The notes below the pieces were generated by a model. The model made no database searches. It was not told the origin of the DNA and saw nothing but the letters and a program-made list of their open reading frames with translations. A DNA stretch of 64,000 nt from an uncultured Blastocatellia bacterium (GTDB taxonomy: Bacteria > Acidobacteriota > Blastocatellia > Pyrinomonadales > Pyrinomonadaceae), in contig CAMLLD010000005.1 in the NCBI GenBank assembly GCA_946480785.1, forward strand, positions 1-64,000, read 5' to 3'. Shown piece by piece: positions 27,273 through 34,923 of this stretch (its first letter is position 1; each line of letters starts with the position of its first letter). The position numbers were made by a program, and so were the translations under genes.

Positions 27273-28001
27273 TCATGTTGGCCTACGGCCCATATGCAAG
27301 GCCGCTATCCCGCCGGTCAGGTTCTCAAACTGAACCTGATCAAAACCTGCCCGTTGCATCAAGAGCGAGAGTTGTTGCTGGTCCGGAAACTTTTCGACCG
27401 ACGCCGGCAGGTAACTGTACGCGTAATGCGAACCACTGATGAGCCCGCCCATCAACGGCAGCACTTTCGTGAAGTACAGACCAAACACCGGCCGCAGCAG
27501 CGCATTGGCTGGTCTTGAAAACTCGAGCACTGCCACCCAGCCGCCCGGCTTCAACACCCTTCGCAGTTCTGCCAAACCACCCTCGACACTCGCGAGATTG
27601 CGCAACCCGAATGCGATCGTTACCGCGTCAAACGAACCATCGCGAAACGGGAGGTTCAACGCGTCGCCTTCGAGCAAAGGCAACTCGCGCGGAACCTTCG
27701 CCGCGGCGATCTCCAGCATCGGTCGACAGAAATCCGTTCCGATAACTCTGGCCCCTGTGCTTTCAAACAACGTGAGCGATAAATCGCCCGTACCACACGC
27801 AACATCAAGTACGCGCGCACCGCTTGCCGAAAGCTTATCGCGCACTCTCGTTGCCACGATCCGGCGCCATCGCTTATCGACGTTGCCGGAAAGTAAGTGG
27901 TTCAAAAGATCGTACCGCTTCGCGATCCCCGAAAACATTTCGCGAACGCGGCCCGCATGTTCATTTGCGGCGTTCGTACTGTCAGGCACAGTTAAACTCA
28001 A
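27273..28001 (-). CDS. Demethylmenaquinone/ubiquinone C-methyltransferase
   Basis: The 242-residue SAM-dependent enzyme matches UbiE/MenG: VREMFSGIAKRYDLLNHLLS, the SAM-binding VLDVACGTGDLSL, FDAVTIAFGLRNLASVEGGL and YSYLPASVEKFPDQQQL are family signatures. It methylates the quinone ring in the last step of menaquinone (or ubiquinone) synthesis. Menaquinone is expected for this phylum. Confidence 0.95.
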   Translation of the reverse strand: MSLTVPDSTNAANEHAGRVREMFSGIAKRYDLLNHLLSGNVDKRWRRIVATRVRDKLSASGARVLDVACGTGDLSLTLFESTGARVIGTDFCRPMLEIAAAKVPRELPLLEGDALNLPFRDGSFDAVTIAFGLRNLASVEGGLAELRRVLKPGGWVAVLEFSRPANALLRPVFGLYFTKVLPLMGGLISGSHYAYSYLPASVEKFPDQQQLSLLMQRAGFDQVQFENLTGGIAALHMGRRPT

Positions 28002-28046
28002 ATGACGTTCAGCTTTGGTTGCAAGACGCTTGCGAACACTTTGTGA

Positions 28047-29459
28047 TTACCTGGGATTCGCGTTGCTTGGAGTTTTTGCTGGTGGTTTCGGTGAAGGCGC
28101 CGGCGGCGGAACTTCGCCGAGCACCTCATACTGCACCCGTCCCTGTAAGGTGGCTTTAAGCTGCGCGGCTTCACCAGTGACGATCGAAGCAATGGCTGCG
28201 TTCGTGAAGAGACGCGCCGCGACGCGCTGAATGTCTGCGGCAGACACAGCTCGCAGCAACGATGCTTGATCTTGTATCTCCTTAAAACGATAGGTGTCGG
28301 CATCGAGCCACGGATCGGGAACCGCTTCCGCTTTAGCTGTCGCAGCCACGGACTCGTTGACGACCTCGCTCCTGGCTCGCTCGAGTTCCTCGGGAGTTGC
28401 GCGAGTGGTGATGAGCGACTCGATCACTTTGCGCGCGCTCGCGATAGCATCCGCGGCTTTCTCCGTACTGACGCTCGCGCCCATCACAAACGAGCCCGGC
28501 AACACGTGACCATTACTTCGCACGAACAAAGGTTGATTCGCGAGCTCCGGCGCGATTGCTTGCCAGCGATGTTGGGCGAGCCGCGCCATCACCGTCGAAG
28601 CCGCGAAGTCTGAATCAGATCGCGCGAGACCACGGACAGCTAAACGAAGTTCGCTGCTTGGTCCAGGAACGTTGACGATTAGAGTGTGCGAATCGGGAGC
28701 TTTGGGCTGAGTAAAAGTCGTGGGCACGATGGTTTCACTCTTGCGCCATGGCCCGAGCAGTTGTCGCACGGTGCGAATCGCTCGCGCTTTAGTGACGCCG
28801 CCGACGATCGCGAGCGTAGCGTTGTTGGAATTGAAGAAACGTTCGTGCGCCTGCATCAGATCGGCACGTTGCACGCGCGCGAGATCTTCGGGCGTGCCGC
28901 CGGCGAGACGGCCATAAGGAAAATCGTCAAATAGTCTCGCCGCGATCGCACGATCGGCGACCAACGCGGGTGAAATGGTGGCGTCGCGCAAAGTCTTGAT
29001 GCGTGCGTCGCGCACTCGCGTCACGACCTCGGGCGTGAACTGGGTTGACAACAATCCGTTTCGCAGCACCGAGATGACCTGTTCGAACTCGGCTGCTTTG
29101 CCAACCATCGTGATCGTAATGGAATCGTAGTTGACGCTGACGTCCAGTTTTCCACCGAGCTCTTCCGTAAAGAAGTCGACTGTAGCGGCGTCCGGGAAAA
29201 GCAGATCTCCGAGCAGCGCCATCTGTCCCGACTTGCCGGCGAGATCGAAGGCCGCGCCGCTGTTGATGCGTAGCTTGACCAGTAACTCCGGACTGCCCGG
29301 CTGCGACCAGACCAGCACGCGCAGCCCATTCAGCAACTGCTCGCGCTCCGGCTCTTTCGGCATCTGTGAAAGCGCGGGTTGCACGAGGAGGACAAGGAGG
29401 AGGGCTGAGACCGCAAGTCCGCGGAATACACGGATTAGTACTGGTATCGACATGGGCAA
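28047..29459 (-). CDS. M16-fold (insulinase-like) protein lacking the zinc motif
   Basis: The 470-residue protein has a signal peptide (LAVSALLLVLLVQPALSQ) and two M16-type repeats (NGLRVLVWSQPGSPELLVKL at the start; FFNSNNATLAIVGGV at the domain boundary). Where active members carry HxxEH after NSG, this one reads INSGAAFDLAGKSGQMALLG, with no HxxEH anywhere. It is therefore probably the non-catalytic partner of a two-subunit periplasmic peptidase; an active M16 gene is not adjacent. The C-terminus is a proline-rich tail. Confidence 0.85.
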   Translation of the reverse strand: MPMSIPVLIRVFRGLAVSALLLVLLVQPALSQMPKEPEREQLLNGLRVLVWSQPGSPELLVKLRINSGAAFDLAGKSGQMALLGDLLFPDAATVDFFTEELGGKLDVSVNYDSITITMVGKAAEFEQVISVLRNGLLSTQFTPEVVTRVRDARIKTLRDATISPALVADRAIAARLFDDFPYGRLAGGTPEDLARVQRADLMQAHERFFNSNNATLAIVGGVTKARAIRTVRQLLGPWRKSETIVPTTFTQPKAPDSHTLIVNVPGPSSELRLAVRGLARSDSDFAASTVMARLAQHRWQAIAPELANQPLFVRSNGHVLPGSFVMGASVSTEKAADAIASARKVIESLITTRATPEELERARSEVVNESVAATAKAEAVPDPWLDADTYRFKEIQDQASLLRAVSAADIQRVAARLFTNAAIASIVTGEAAQLKATLQGRVQYEVLGEVPPPAPSPKPPAKTPSNANPR

Positions 29460-29716
29460 AACATCTTAGATGGCGTGTGTTTGCCCGTCAACCGTTTGGC
29501 ATTTGAACGCATCCTAAGCGCTGGTTGCCATGTGAGATGGGCGGTCCAGCCCGGCAAGCAAGCAAAAGACGGTGTACTTGCCGCCCCTTCGGGGATTAAT
29601 ATCGCGGCCGAATGCGAATTTTCAGTCGCGCGCAAGTTTTTTAAGTCAGGCCCCATAACTTTTTTCCGGGCCGGGGTAACTACAGCAGGAAGCGTCCTGC
29701 AGGATCGAGTGCTTGA

Positions 29717-30322
29717 TTGCCCGAGAGAACCACAGACGAGGCTTTACTGAAGAGAGCGGGCGAGGGTGACCAGGCAGCCTTTCTGGAGTTGTACGACCGG
29801 CACCGGCAGCCAATCTTTCGTTTCGCTTACCGGCTACTGGGCGAAGTTGATATTGCCGAAGACGTCACGCACGACTGTTTCCTGAGCTTGATTCGCAAGC
29901 CGGAAAACTTTCGTCCGGAACGCGCATCTTTGAGAACTTACTTGTTTGCGGCGGCCAGGAACCTGGCCTTGAAGTACTTCCGCAATTCGGGTCGCGAGAC
30001 CGGACTCGAGGAGATGACGGAAGAACCTCAGCTCTCGCCACGGCACGAGCCGTTGCGAAAGTTGCTTGATGAAGAACTTGCCGCGGAGGTACGCAGGGCT
30101 GTTTTCAGTCTGCCTCCGCTGCAACGTGAAGCACTCGTCCTCTTCGAATACGAGGGGCTCAGCCTCAACGATATCGCGGAGATCACGGGTGCGGATGTCG
30201 GCGCGGTGAAGGGCCGTTTATACCGGGCGCGGGAGCGACTGAAAAGCATTCTGCGGCCGTATCTAAGCGGTGACAGGCAATTGAATAGTGGTCGGGAAAT
30301 TGTTACTTTGAAGGAGGCCTGA
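29717..30322 (+). CDS. ECF-type RNA polymerase sigma factor
   Basis: The 201-residue protein has sigma region 2 (AFLELYDRHRQPIFRFAYRL, DIAEDVTHDCFLSLIRKPE) and region 4 (LPPLQREALVLFEYEGLSLN, AEITGADVGAVKGRLYRARE). It lacks region 3, as in ECF sigma factors. Start is taken as TTG 29717 (MPERTTDEALL), which fits the usual distance to region 2. The downstream gene starts one base after its stop and has an anti-sigma-like N-terminus, so the pair may be regulatory partners. The 257-base gap before it (29460-29716) holds no gene I can support. Confidence 0.9.
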   Translation: MPERTTDEALLKRAGEGDQAAFLELYDRHRQPIFRFAYRLLGEVDIAEDVTHDCFLSLIRKPENFRPERASLRTYLFAAARNLALKYFRNSGRETGLEEMTEEPQLSPRHEPLRKLLDEELAAEVRRAVFSLPPLQREALVLFEYEGLSLNDIAEITGADVGAVKGRLYRARERLKSILRPYLSGDRQLNSGREIVTLKEA

Positions 30323-30323
30323 A

Positions 30324-32159
30324 ATGGGCGTTGAGCCGGAAAACGAATTAGTTTCCGACGATGAGCTGAAGTCAGTGCTCGAACGCTGGAACGCGCCAGG
30401 GCCTTCGAGAGTTCTCGACAAGCGAATCGCAAACAGTTTTGCAAGAGAATTTTCAAGTGCAGACGGGCTGTCTCAGTCGGTGCTGCTCACCCAAAGGCGA
30501 GAAGAGGAAGTATCGATGAAGTTCTGTTCCAGATGTGAAGAAGAGTTCGCTGACAAGTTCAGCTTCTGCCCGGTCGACGGGACGCCGCTAACGCCCGTCT
30601 CGCAGCGAGTCGAGAAGCCGAGCGAGACCACAGCGGCGCGCAGCGAAATGGTCGAGCCGAGCGTGACGATCGCGCGCGATGAGCCGAGCGTCACAATGAG
30701 TCGCGACAATGCTTCAGCCAGTCAGTCGACCGGCAATGATGAGTCGGTGACGAGAGCTGACGGCTACCTGCACGTAGTGCCGTGGATCGAGCCGGTCAAG
30801 CAACCTTCCCATGCGACTGCCGGCGCCTCCCGGGCACTCGTTCCGCGCGGTGAATACCACCTCACATTCATGAGCGATACAGGACTGGCCTCGCGTCTCG
30901 GTCACGAATTTGGTGACGTCGCCCAGGAATATAAATTGACGTGGCCCGAGTTCAAACGCGATCCCTTCGGCTTTACCAAGCGCACGTTCGTCGGCTACGG
31001 CCAGATGTTCATGAGGTTCCTGCGCAAGCCGAACGTCATGCTGGCGATGGGCGCGGCAGTGCTCGGCGTGCTCGCCCTCGTTGGCGCGGTCTCTTTGATG
31101 GAGCGCTCGCACTCGGCGAACACTTCGCGCATCGGCCTCGTCGTCTTTGCCTTGTTCGCCGGCGGTTTGCTCGTGGCTTTGTTTTCGACCTGGCTCGGAC
31201 GCGAGCGCGGCGCCGCAGTGATGGGAGCTGAGCCTTCCGATTCACGCAGCGTGGTCGCGGCGATGGTCACGTCCTTCGTGTTCCTGTTTGCCATTCTCGG
31301 CGTGATTGTCGCGATGGATTACCGGCACCGGCAGCAGGCGCTGGTGGCGCAGAACGAAGAAGGCGAAACGGTCGATCAGATTTTTGATATTCCCAACGAA
31401 CAGCCGACGCCCGATCCGGGAAATGCCGGATTGAACAAGGGCAACGGTGGCGGCAGCAAGCCGAAGCAAGAGAAGGCCGGCGGCGGTGGCGGTGGTGGCC
31501 GTGAAGAAGCGAAGCCCGCTTCGTTCGGTAAACTTCCGCAGGCGTCGTTGACAGTGCCGCAGATTCTGCCGCCGGATCCGAAGCCGGTGCTGCCGAAGAA
31601 CCCGGCGTTGCCGGTGGCCGCGACCGTGGTTGCCGATCCGATGCTGGTTCCGCCTGATGCACGGGTGTTGAATTACGGCGACTACAAATCGAAGAGCACT
31701 GATCCATCGTCTGGTCCGGGTACCGGCAACGGTATCGGTAATGGAACGGGCACCGGCGTTGGTCCGGGTGAAGGTAACGGCGTTGGCCCGGGCCGCGGCG
31801 GAAACATCGGCGGCGGTGACCGTAATGACGGTGGTGGTGGTCCCGGTGGCGGCGGTGGTGGTGGCGATCGAATCTACACGGGTAAGGATGTGACCTCGAA
31901 GGCCCGTCTGATTTCGAAGCCCGAGCCGCAGTACACCGAAGACGCCCGCAAGAACCAGATTACCGGTACGGTCGTGTTGAAGGTGGTGTTCGGTTCGAAC
32001 GGAACGGTTTCAAACATCCGCACCGTGTCGGGTCTGCCTTATGGATTGACTGAGAGGGCGATTGCCGCCGCGCGTAATATCAAGTTCGTGCCGGCAACGA
32101 AGGATGGGCATCCGGTTTCGATGTGGATGCAACTCGAGTACAACTTCAACCTTTACTAG
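30324..32159 (+). CDS. TonB-family protein with cytoplasmic N-terminus, zinc ribbon and glycine-rich linker
   Basis: The 611-residue product has, in order: a 64-residue acidic helical segment (ELVSDDELKSVLERWNAPGP), a zinc ribbon (FCSRCEEEFADKFSFCPVDG), a disordered stretch, three membrane helices (about 240-340), a proline/glycine-rich periplasmic linker (long G-rich run 470-520) and a TonB C-terminal domain (RLISKPEPQYTEDARKNQ, GTVVLKVVF). The zinc ribbon normally begins at an initiator Met, and here an internal ATG at 30516 has GAGGAAG before it, so this may be a fusion of a small sigma-linked gene with a TonB gene. The first ATG has a strong AAGGAGG. Energy transduction to outer-membrane receptors is the usual TonB role. 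Confidence 0.82.
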   Translation: MGVEPENELVSDDELKSVLERWNAPGPSRVLDKRIANSFAREFSSADGLSQSVLLTQRREEEVSMKFCSRCEEEFADKFSFCPVDGTPLTPVSQRVEKPSETTAARSEMVEPSVTIARDEPSVTMSRDNASASQSTGNDESVTRADGYLHVVPWIEPVKQPSHATAGASRALVPRGEYHLTFMSDTGLASRLGHEFGDVAQEYKLTWPEFKRDPFGFTKRTFVGYGQMFMRFLRKPNVMLAMGAAVLGVLALVGAVSLMERSHSANTSRIGLVVFALFAGGLLVALFSTWLGRERGAAVMGAEPSDSRSVVAAMVTSFVFLFAILGVIVAMDYRHRQQALVAQNEEGETVDQIFDIPNEQPTPDPGNAGLNKGNGGGSKPKQEKAGGGGGGGREEAKPASFGKLPQASLTVPQILPPDPKPVLPKNPALPVAATVVADPMLVPPDARVLNYGDYKSKSTDPSSGPGTGNGIGNGTGTGVGPGEGNGVGPGRGGNIGGGDRNDGGGGPGGGGGGGDRIYTGKDVTSKARLISKPEPQYTEDARKNQITGTVVLKVVFGSNGTVSNIRTVSGLPYGLTERAIAAARNIKFVPATKDGHPVSMWMQLEYNFNLY

Positions 32160-33388
32160 GTCTGCAAAATCTTTTCTGCAAGGCGTCGGATTCGTCCGGC
32201 GCCTTCTTTTATTTGGTCCATTGACGTCGCGTAAGAGATCCGCACAAAACCTTCCGCTCCGAAACCCGCGCCATCAGTAACGACCGTCTGCTCTTCTTCG
32301 AGCAAGCGTTGTGCAAACTCGCCTGACGTTTTCAACCCGTTCTGCAAAAGCCCGCGCACGTCGGGAAAGGCGTAGAACGCGCCTTCCGGCTTGGCGCACT
32401 GCATTCCGGGAATCTCGCACAAAGCTCGCAACAGCCACTCTCTGCGGCGCGTGTATTCGGCGAGCATTTGGCCCACCGATTCCTGCGGGCCGTTGAGCGC
32501 TTCGACCGCGGCCCATTGCGCGATCGAGTTGGTGTTCGAGGTTGAGTGGCCCTGGACCTTGAGCATCGACTTGGTCCACGCGGCGGGCGCGAGCGCATAA
32601 CCGACGCGCCAGCCTGTCATCGCGTAAGTCTTGGAGAACGATCCGGCGATGCACAAATGCGATCTGAGTTCGGCTGGCAAGCTCGCCGCGCTGAATACTT
32701 CCGCCGGTGGATAAACGAAACGCAAGTAGCATTCGTCAGACACGACGTAGATGCCACGCTCGCTGGTCAGTTCCATGATGCGGCGGAAGTCGGCGGGCGG
32801 TAACACGCGTCCTGAAGGATTTGAAGGGGAGTTCAGGACTAGCAGCTTCGTGCGCGGCGTGATCGCCTCTTCGACCTGCTCCGGCGTCAGCACGAAGTTT
32901 GTTGCTTCAGTTTCGATAAAGACGGGAGTGCCGCCGGCAAAGACCACTACTTCCGGAAATGTCACCCAATATGGTTTTGCGATCAGGACTTCGTCGCCGG
33001 GATCGATCAGCGTGACGACTGCGTTGAAGATCGCCTGCTTGCCGCCTGCTGTCGCCATTACCTCAGTCAGCTGATAATCGGCGCCGAACGCTTTGCGGTA
33101 GAACTCGATGATACTTCGCTGTAGTTCGCGAATGCCGCCCGCGGCGGTGTACTTCGTGCGGCCCGCTTTCATGGCGGCGATCGCGGCTTGTTTGATGTTC
33201 TCGGGCGTGTCGAAATCTGGTTCGCCCGCGCCGAAGTCGCAAACGTTTACACCCGCGGCGCGAAGGGCCTCCGCGGCCTGCATCGCGGCCATCGTGGCGG
33301 ACGACTGCATGCGCGCGACGTTGTGCGAAGCGGAGAATGCGTTTTGCGAGATCGTGGCAGACTCGGGCGTAGCGGAAAGCGTTTTCAT
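32156..33388 (-). CDS. Aspartate aminotransferase-like class I/II PLP enzyme
   Basis: The 410-residue enzyme has the fold-type I signatures CDFGAGEPDFDTPENIK, TAAGGIRELQRSIIE, LNSPSNPSGRVLPP and the PLP lysine in CIAGSFSKTYAMTGWRVGYA. It moves an amino group between aspartate (or a related amino acid) and 2-oxoglutarate. ATG 33388 (MKTLSATPE) overlaps the coaD stop as ATGA; the upstream 99 codons of the frame are antisense-like and lie in coaD. Its 3' end carries the terminator of the opposing gene. Confidence 0.92.
   Translation of the reverse strand: MKTLSATPESATISQNAFSASHNVARMQSSATMAAMQAAEALRAAGVNVCDFGAGEPDFDTPENIKQAAIAAMKAGRTKYTAAGGIRELQRSIIEFYRKAFGADYQLTEVMATAGGKQAIFNAVVTLIDPGDEVLIAKPYWVTFPEVVVFAGGTPVFIETEATNFVLTPEQVEEAITPRTKLLVLNSPSNPSGRVLPPADFRRIMELTSERGIYVVSDECYLRFVYPPAEVFSAASLPAELRSHLCIAGSFSKTYAMTGWRVGYALAPAAWTKSMLKVQGHSTSNTNSIAQWAAVEALNGPQESVGQMLAEYTRRREWLLRALCEIPGMQCAKPEGAFYAFPDVRGLLQNGLKTSGEFAQRLLEEEQTVVTDGAGFGAEGFVRISYATSMDQIKEGAGRIRRLAEKILQT
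32182..32214 (+). terminator. Intrinsic terminator of the TonB-family gene, inside the end of the aminotransferase gene
   Basis: GGCGTCGGA (32182-32190), loop TTCG, TCCGGCGCC (32195-32203) form a 9-bp stem with one G-U pair, followed by TTCTTTTATTT. It lies in the coding end of the convergent aminotransferase gene, so one sequence serves both. Confidence 0.8.
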
Positions 33389-33879
33389 CGTTGAGCGATC
33401 TTTTCCTTCATGCGTCTTTCGATTAGCGGTGGTACGAGCCCTTCGACCGTGCCGCCTAACTGGAACACTTCTTTTACCAGCCGCGAACTGACGTAAGAGT
33501 AACTCTCGGCGGGCATCATGAACACGGTCTCGATACCGGGCTCGAGTCGTCGATTCATGAGCGCCATCTGTAGCTCGTACTCGTAATCGGAGATCGCGCG
33601 GATGCCTCGCACGATCACGTCCGCCTGTTGTGCGACTGCGTATTGCACGAGCAGTCCGGAGAACGAATCGACGCGCAGTTCGCACTTGCGACGATCGATC
33701 TGCTGCAACACTTCGGCGAGCATCTCGCGGCGTTCTTCAACGCTGAAGAACGGCTGCTTCTCCGGGTTCACGAGGATGGCGATGATGATCTCATCGAACA
33801 GTTTGCACCCGCGTTCAATAATATCCAAATGGCCATTGGTGACGGGGTCAAACGAACCGGGATAGATGGCGCGTCGCAT
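33385..33879 (-). CDS. coaD: Phosphopantetheine adenylyltransferase
   Basis: CoaD couples ATP to 4'-phosphopantetheine to make dephospho-CoA. The 164-residue product has the nucleotidyltransferase motif AIYPGSFDPVTNGHLDIIER, the RGIRAISDYEYELQMALMNR core and the second motif YSYVSSRLVKEVFQLGG. Length is normal. It is translationally coupled to the aminotransferase gene. Confidence 0.97.
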   Translation of the reverse strand: MRRAIYPGSFDPVTNGHLDIIERGCKLFDEIIIAILVNPEKQPFFSVEERREMLAEVLQQIDRRKCELRVDSFSGLLVQYAVAQQADVIVRGIRAISDYEYELQMALMNRRLEPGIETVFMMPAESYSYVSSRLVKEVFQLGGTVEGLVPPLIERRMKEKIAQR

Positions 33880-33930
33880 GTAAGAGCATGGTAAGTGCTA
33901 AACGGGAAATGGTAAATAGGGGACGCGCAT

Positions 33931-34308
33931 TTACCGCCGTTTTGGCAACTCCTGTAGGCGGCGCGGCACGTAGGTTACCCGATCCCGAACGTTGGCCTCA
34001 GACATAGTTTTCAAAAGCTGTTCCAAGTTTTTAACAGCAATCCCAATCGACAATAGCTCTGGAACCAGGATCACCCCTGCCATGGGCCTTCCTGACTCTA
34101 CCAGGTGGATAGCATCGCTCGTCATGGTGCTAACGTCGTGCGTAACTATCACGCGGTTTGCTAGCGCCGCCCAGTGAAGCAATTCGACGTCCGCTTTCCC
34201 TGCAAGGCCGACTTCTCGAACGAACACAAAATCAAGATCCGGCAAGCGGAGCTTCAATCCGCGCAGAATACTATGGTCAACGTTTTCGTCGATGAGGAGA
34301 CGAAGCAT
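33931..34308 (-). CDS. DUF5615 PIN-like toxin component
   Basis: The 125-residue protein starts with the family pattern LLIDENVDHSILRGLKLR, then DVELLHWAALANRVIVTHDV, with acidic residues placed as in PIN-like nucleases (DEN, D in HD). It lies 23 bases after a DUF433 gene on the same strand, the usual antitoxin partner. A type II toxin-antitoxin role is inferred, not shown. Confidence 0.75.
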   Translation of the reverse strand: MLRLLIDENVDHSILRGLKLRLPDLDFVFVREVGLAGKADVELLHWAALANRVIVTHDVSTMTSDAIHLVESGRPMAGVILVPELLSIGIAVKNLEQLLKTMSEANVRDRVTYVPRRLQELPKRR

Positions 34309-34331
34309 TCGTGTGAGGCTGTTCTTTTAAC

Positions 34332-34691
34332 CTAAGCTTTCGTTAATTGTGCCTCTCGGCGCTCCAATTCTGCCGCCCGGCGCTCGAACTCCTTAAGAAA
34401 CGCTTGATAACTAGGCTGGCTTTCGATTTTTTGGCGGAGTCTCTCTGCTTTCTCGTTTTCCCTTCGAATATACTCGTCGACTTCGCTCCGGTTAGCCAGA
34501 TACCAGTGGATAATCTTTTGAATCGCCTCGATTGACACCGAAGGAAATCCTTCGTGTATTTCCTCAAAAGTATCTCCTCGCCAGTATCGGGCAACGAGGA
34601 TGTCGATAGTGACTCGCGATCCTGTGACTCGAATCATGCCGCCATCGTCTTGTCTGAGTGGTGTGTCAGGTGTGAAGTTCATGCGGTCCAT
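34332..34691 (-). CDS. DUF433 antitoxin-like protein
   Basis: The 119-residue protein carries the DUF433 domain (about residues 15-70): RVTGSRVTIDILVARYWRGD, TFEEIHEGFPSVSIEAIQKI and IHWYLANRSEVDEYI. A charged helical tail (residues 78-119) follows. DUF433 proteins have a winged-helix-like DNA-binding fold and pair with PIN-like toxins. ATG 34682 (MNFTPDTP) is an alternative start. Confidence 0.75.
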   Translation of the reverse strand: MDRMNFTPDTPLRQDDGGMIRVTGSRVTIDILVARYWRGDTFEEIHEGFPSVSIEAIQKIIHWYLANRSEVDEYIRRENEKAERLRQKIESQPSYQAFLKEFERRAAELERREAQLTKA

Positions 34692-34795
34692 TGTAGCCGT
34701 TTGCAGAGGGAATCAGAAAGAGCATGTGACGAGGCACATGCGACGGCAGATTTACAGAACTCGCCATGATATGCTTCAATACGCTTTGACAATTG

Positions 34796-34846
34796 ACGTG
34801 GTGAGTTAAAGCGACTTGCGGCCACGTAAAATAATCCGCTAAACAG
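34796..34846 (+). promoter_or_regulatory. SAM-II riboswitch upstream of metH
   Basis: The segment has the SAM-II layout. P1 is ACGTGG (34796-34801) paired with CCACGT (34822-34827). The loop starts TGAGTT and ends CTTGCGG. Then come TAAAATAAT and the conserved CGCTAAA (34837-34843). The pseudoknot forms between loop GCGG (34818-34821) and CCGC (34836-34839), where proteobacterial examples have a TTGCA-type loop. The pairing is kept although the bases differ. SAM binding would lower methionine synthase expression, by the hairpin just downstream or by masking translation. Confidence 0.85.
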
Positions 34847-34865
34847 CTCGATGCCAGTTCTTGAG

Positions 34866-34894
34866 GCTCCGCGTTGTTAGGCGCGGGGCTTTTT
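34866..34894 (+). terminator. Terminator-like attenuator hairpin between riboswitch and metH
   Basis: GCTCCGCG (34866-34873) pairs along 8 bp with CGCGGGGC (34882-34889, one G-U) and is followed by TTTTT (34890-34894). It lies 29 bases before the metH ATG, placed as expected for SAM-controlled attenuation. Confidence 0.75.
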
Positions 34895-34923
34895 CATTGG
34901 CAATTGGAGATCCGCCGTAGACC

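Noticed and set aside
29640..29716. ECF autoregulated promoter (GGGGTAACTAC near 29663) before the sigma gene
   Set aside because: The GTAAC element is suggestive, but with one site and no consensus to compare I could not support it.
33389..33685. N-terminal extension of the aminotransferase frame
   Set aside because: It is arginine-rich shadow of coaD; ATGA overlap supports 33388.
34786..34791. TTGACA as the -35 of a metH promoter
   Set aside because: The matching -10 would fall inside the riboswitch aptamer and no TATAAT-like box is there; the true promoter is probably further upstream.
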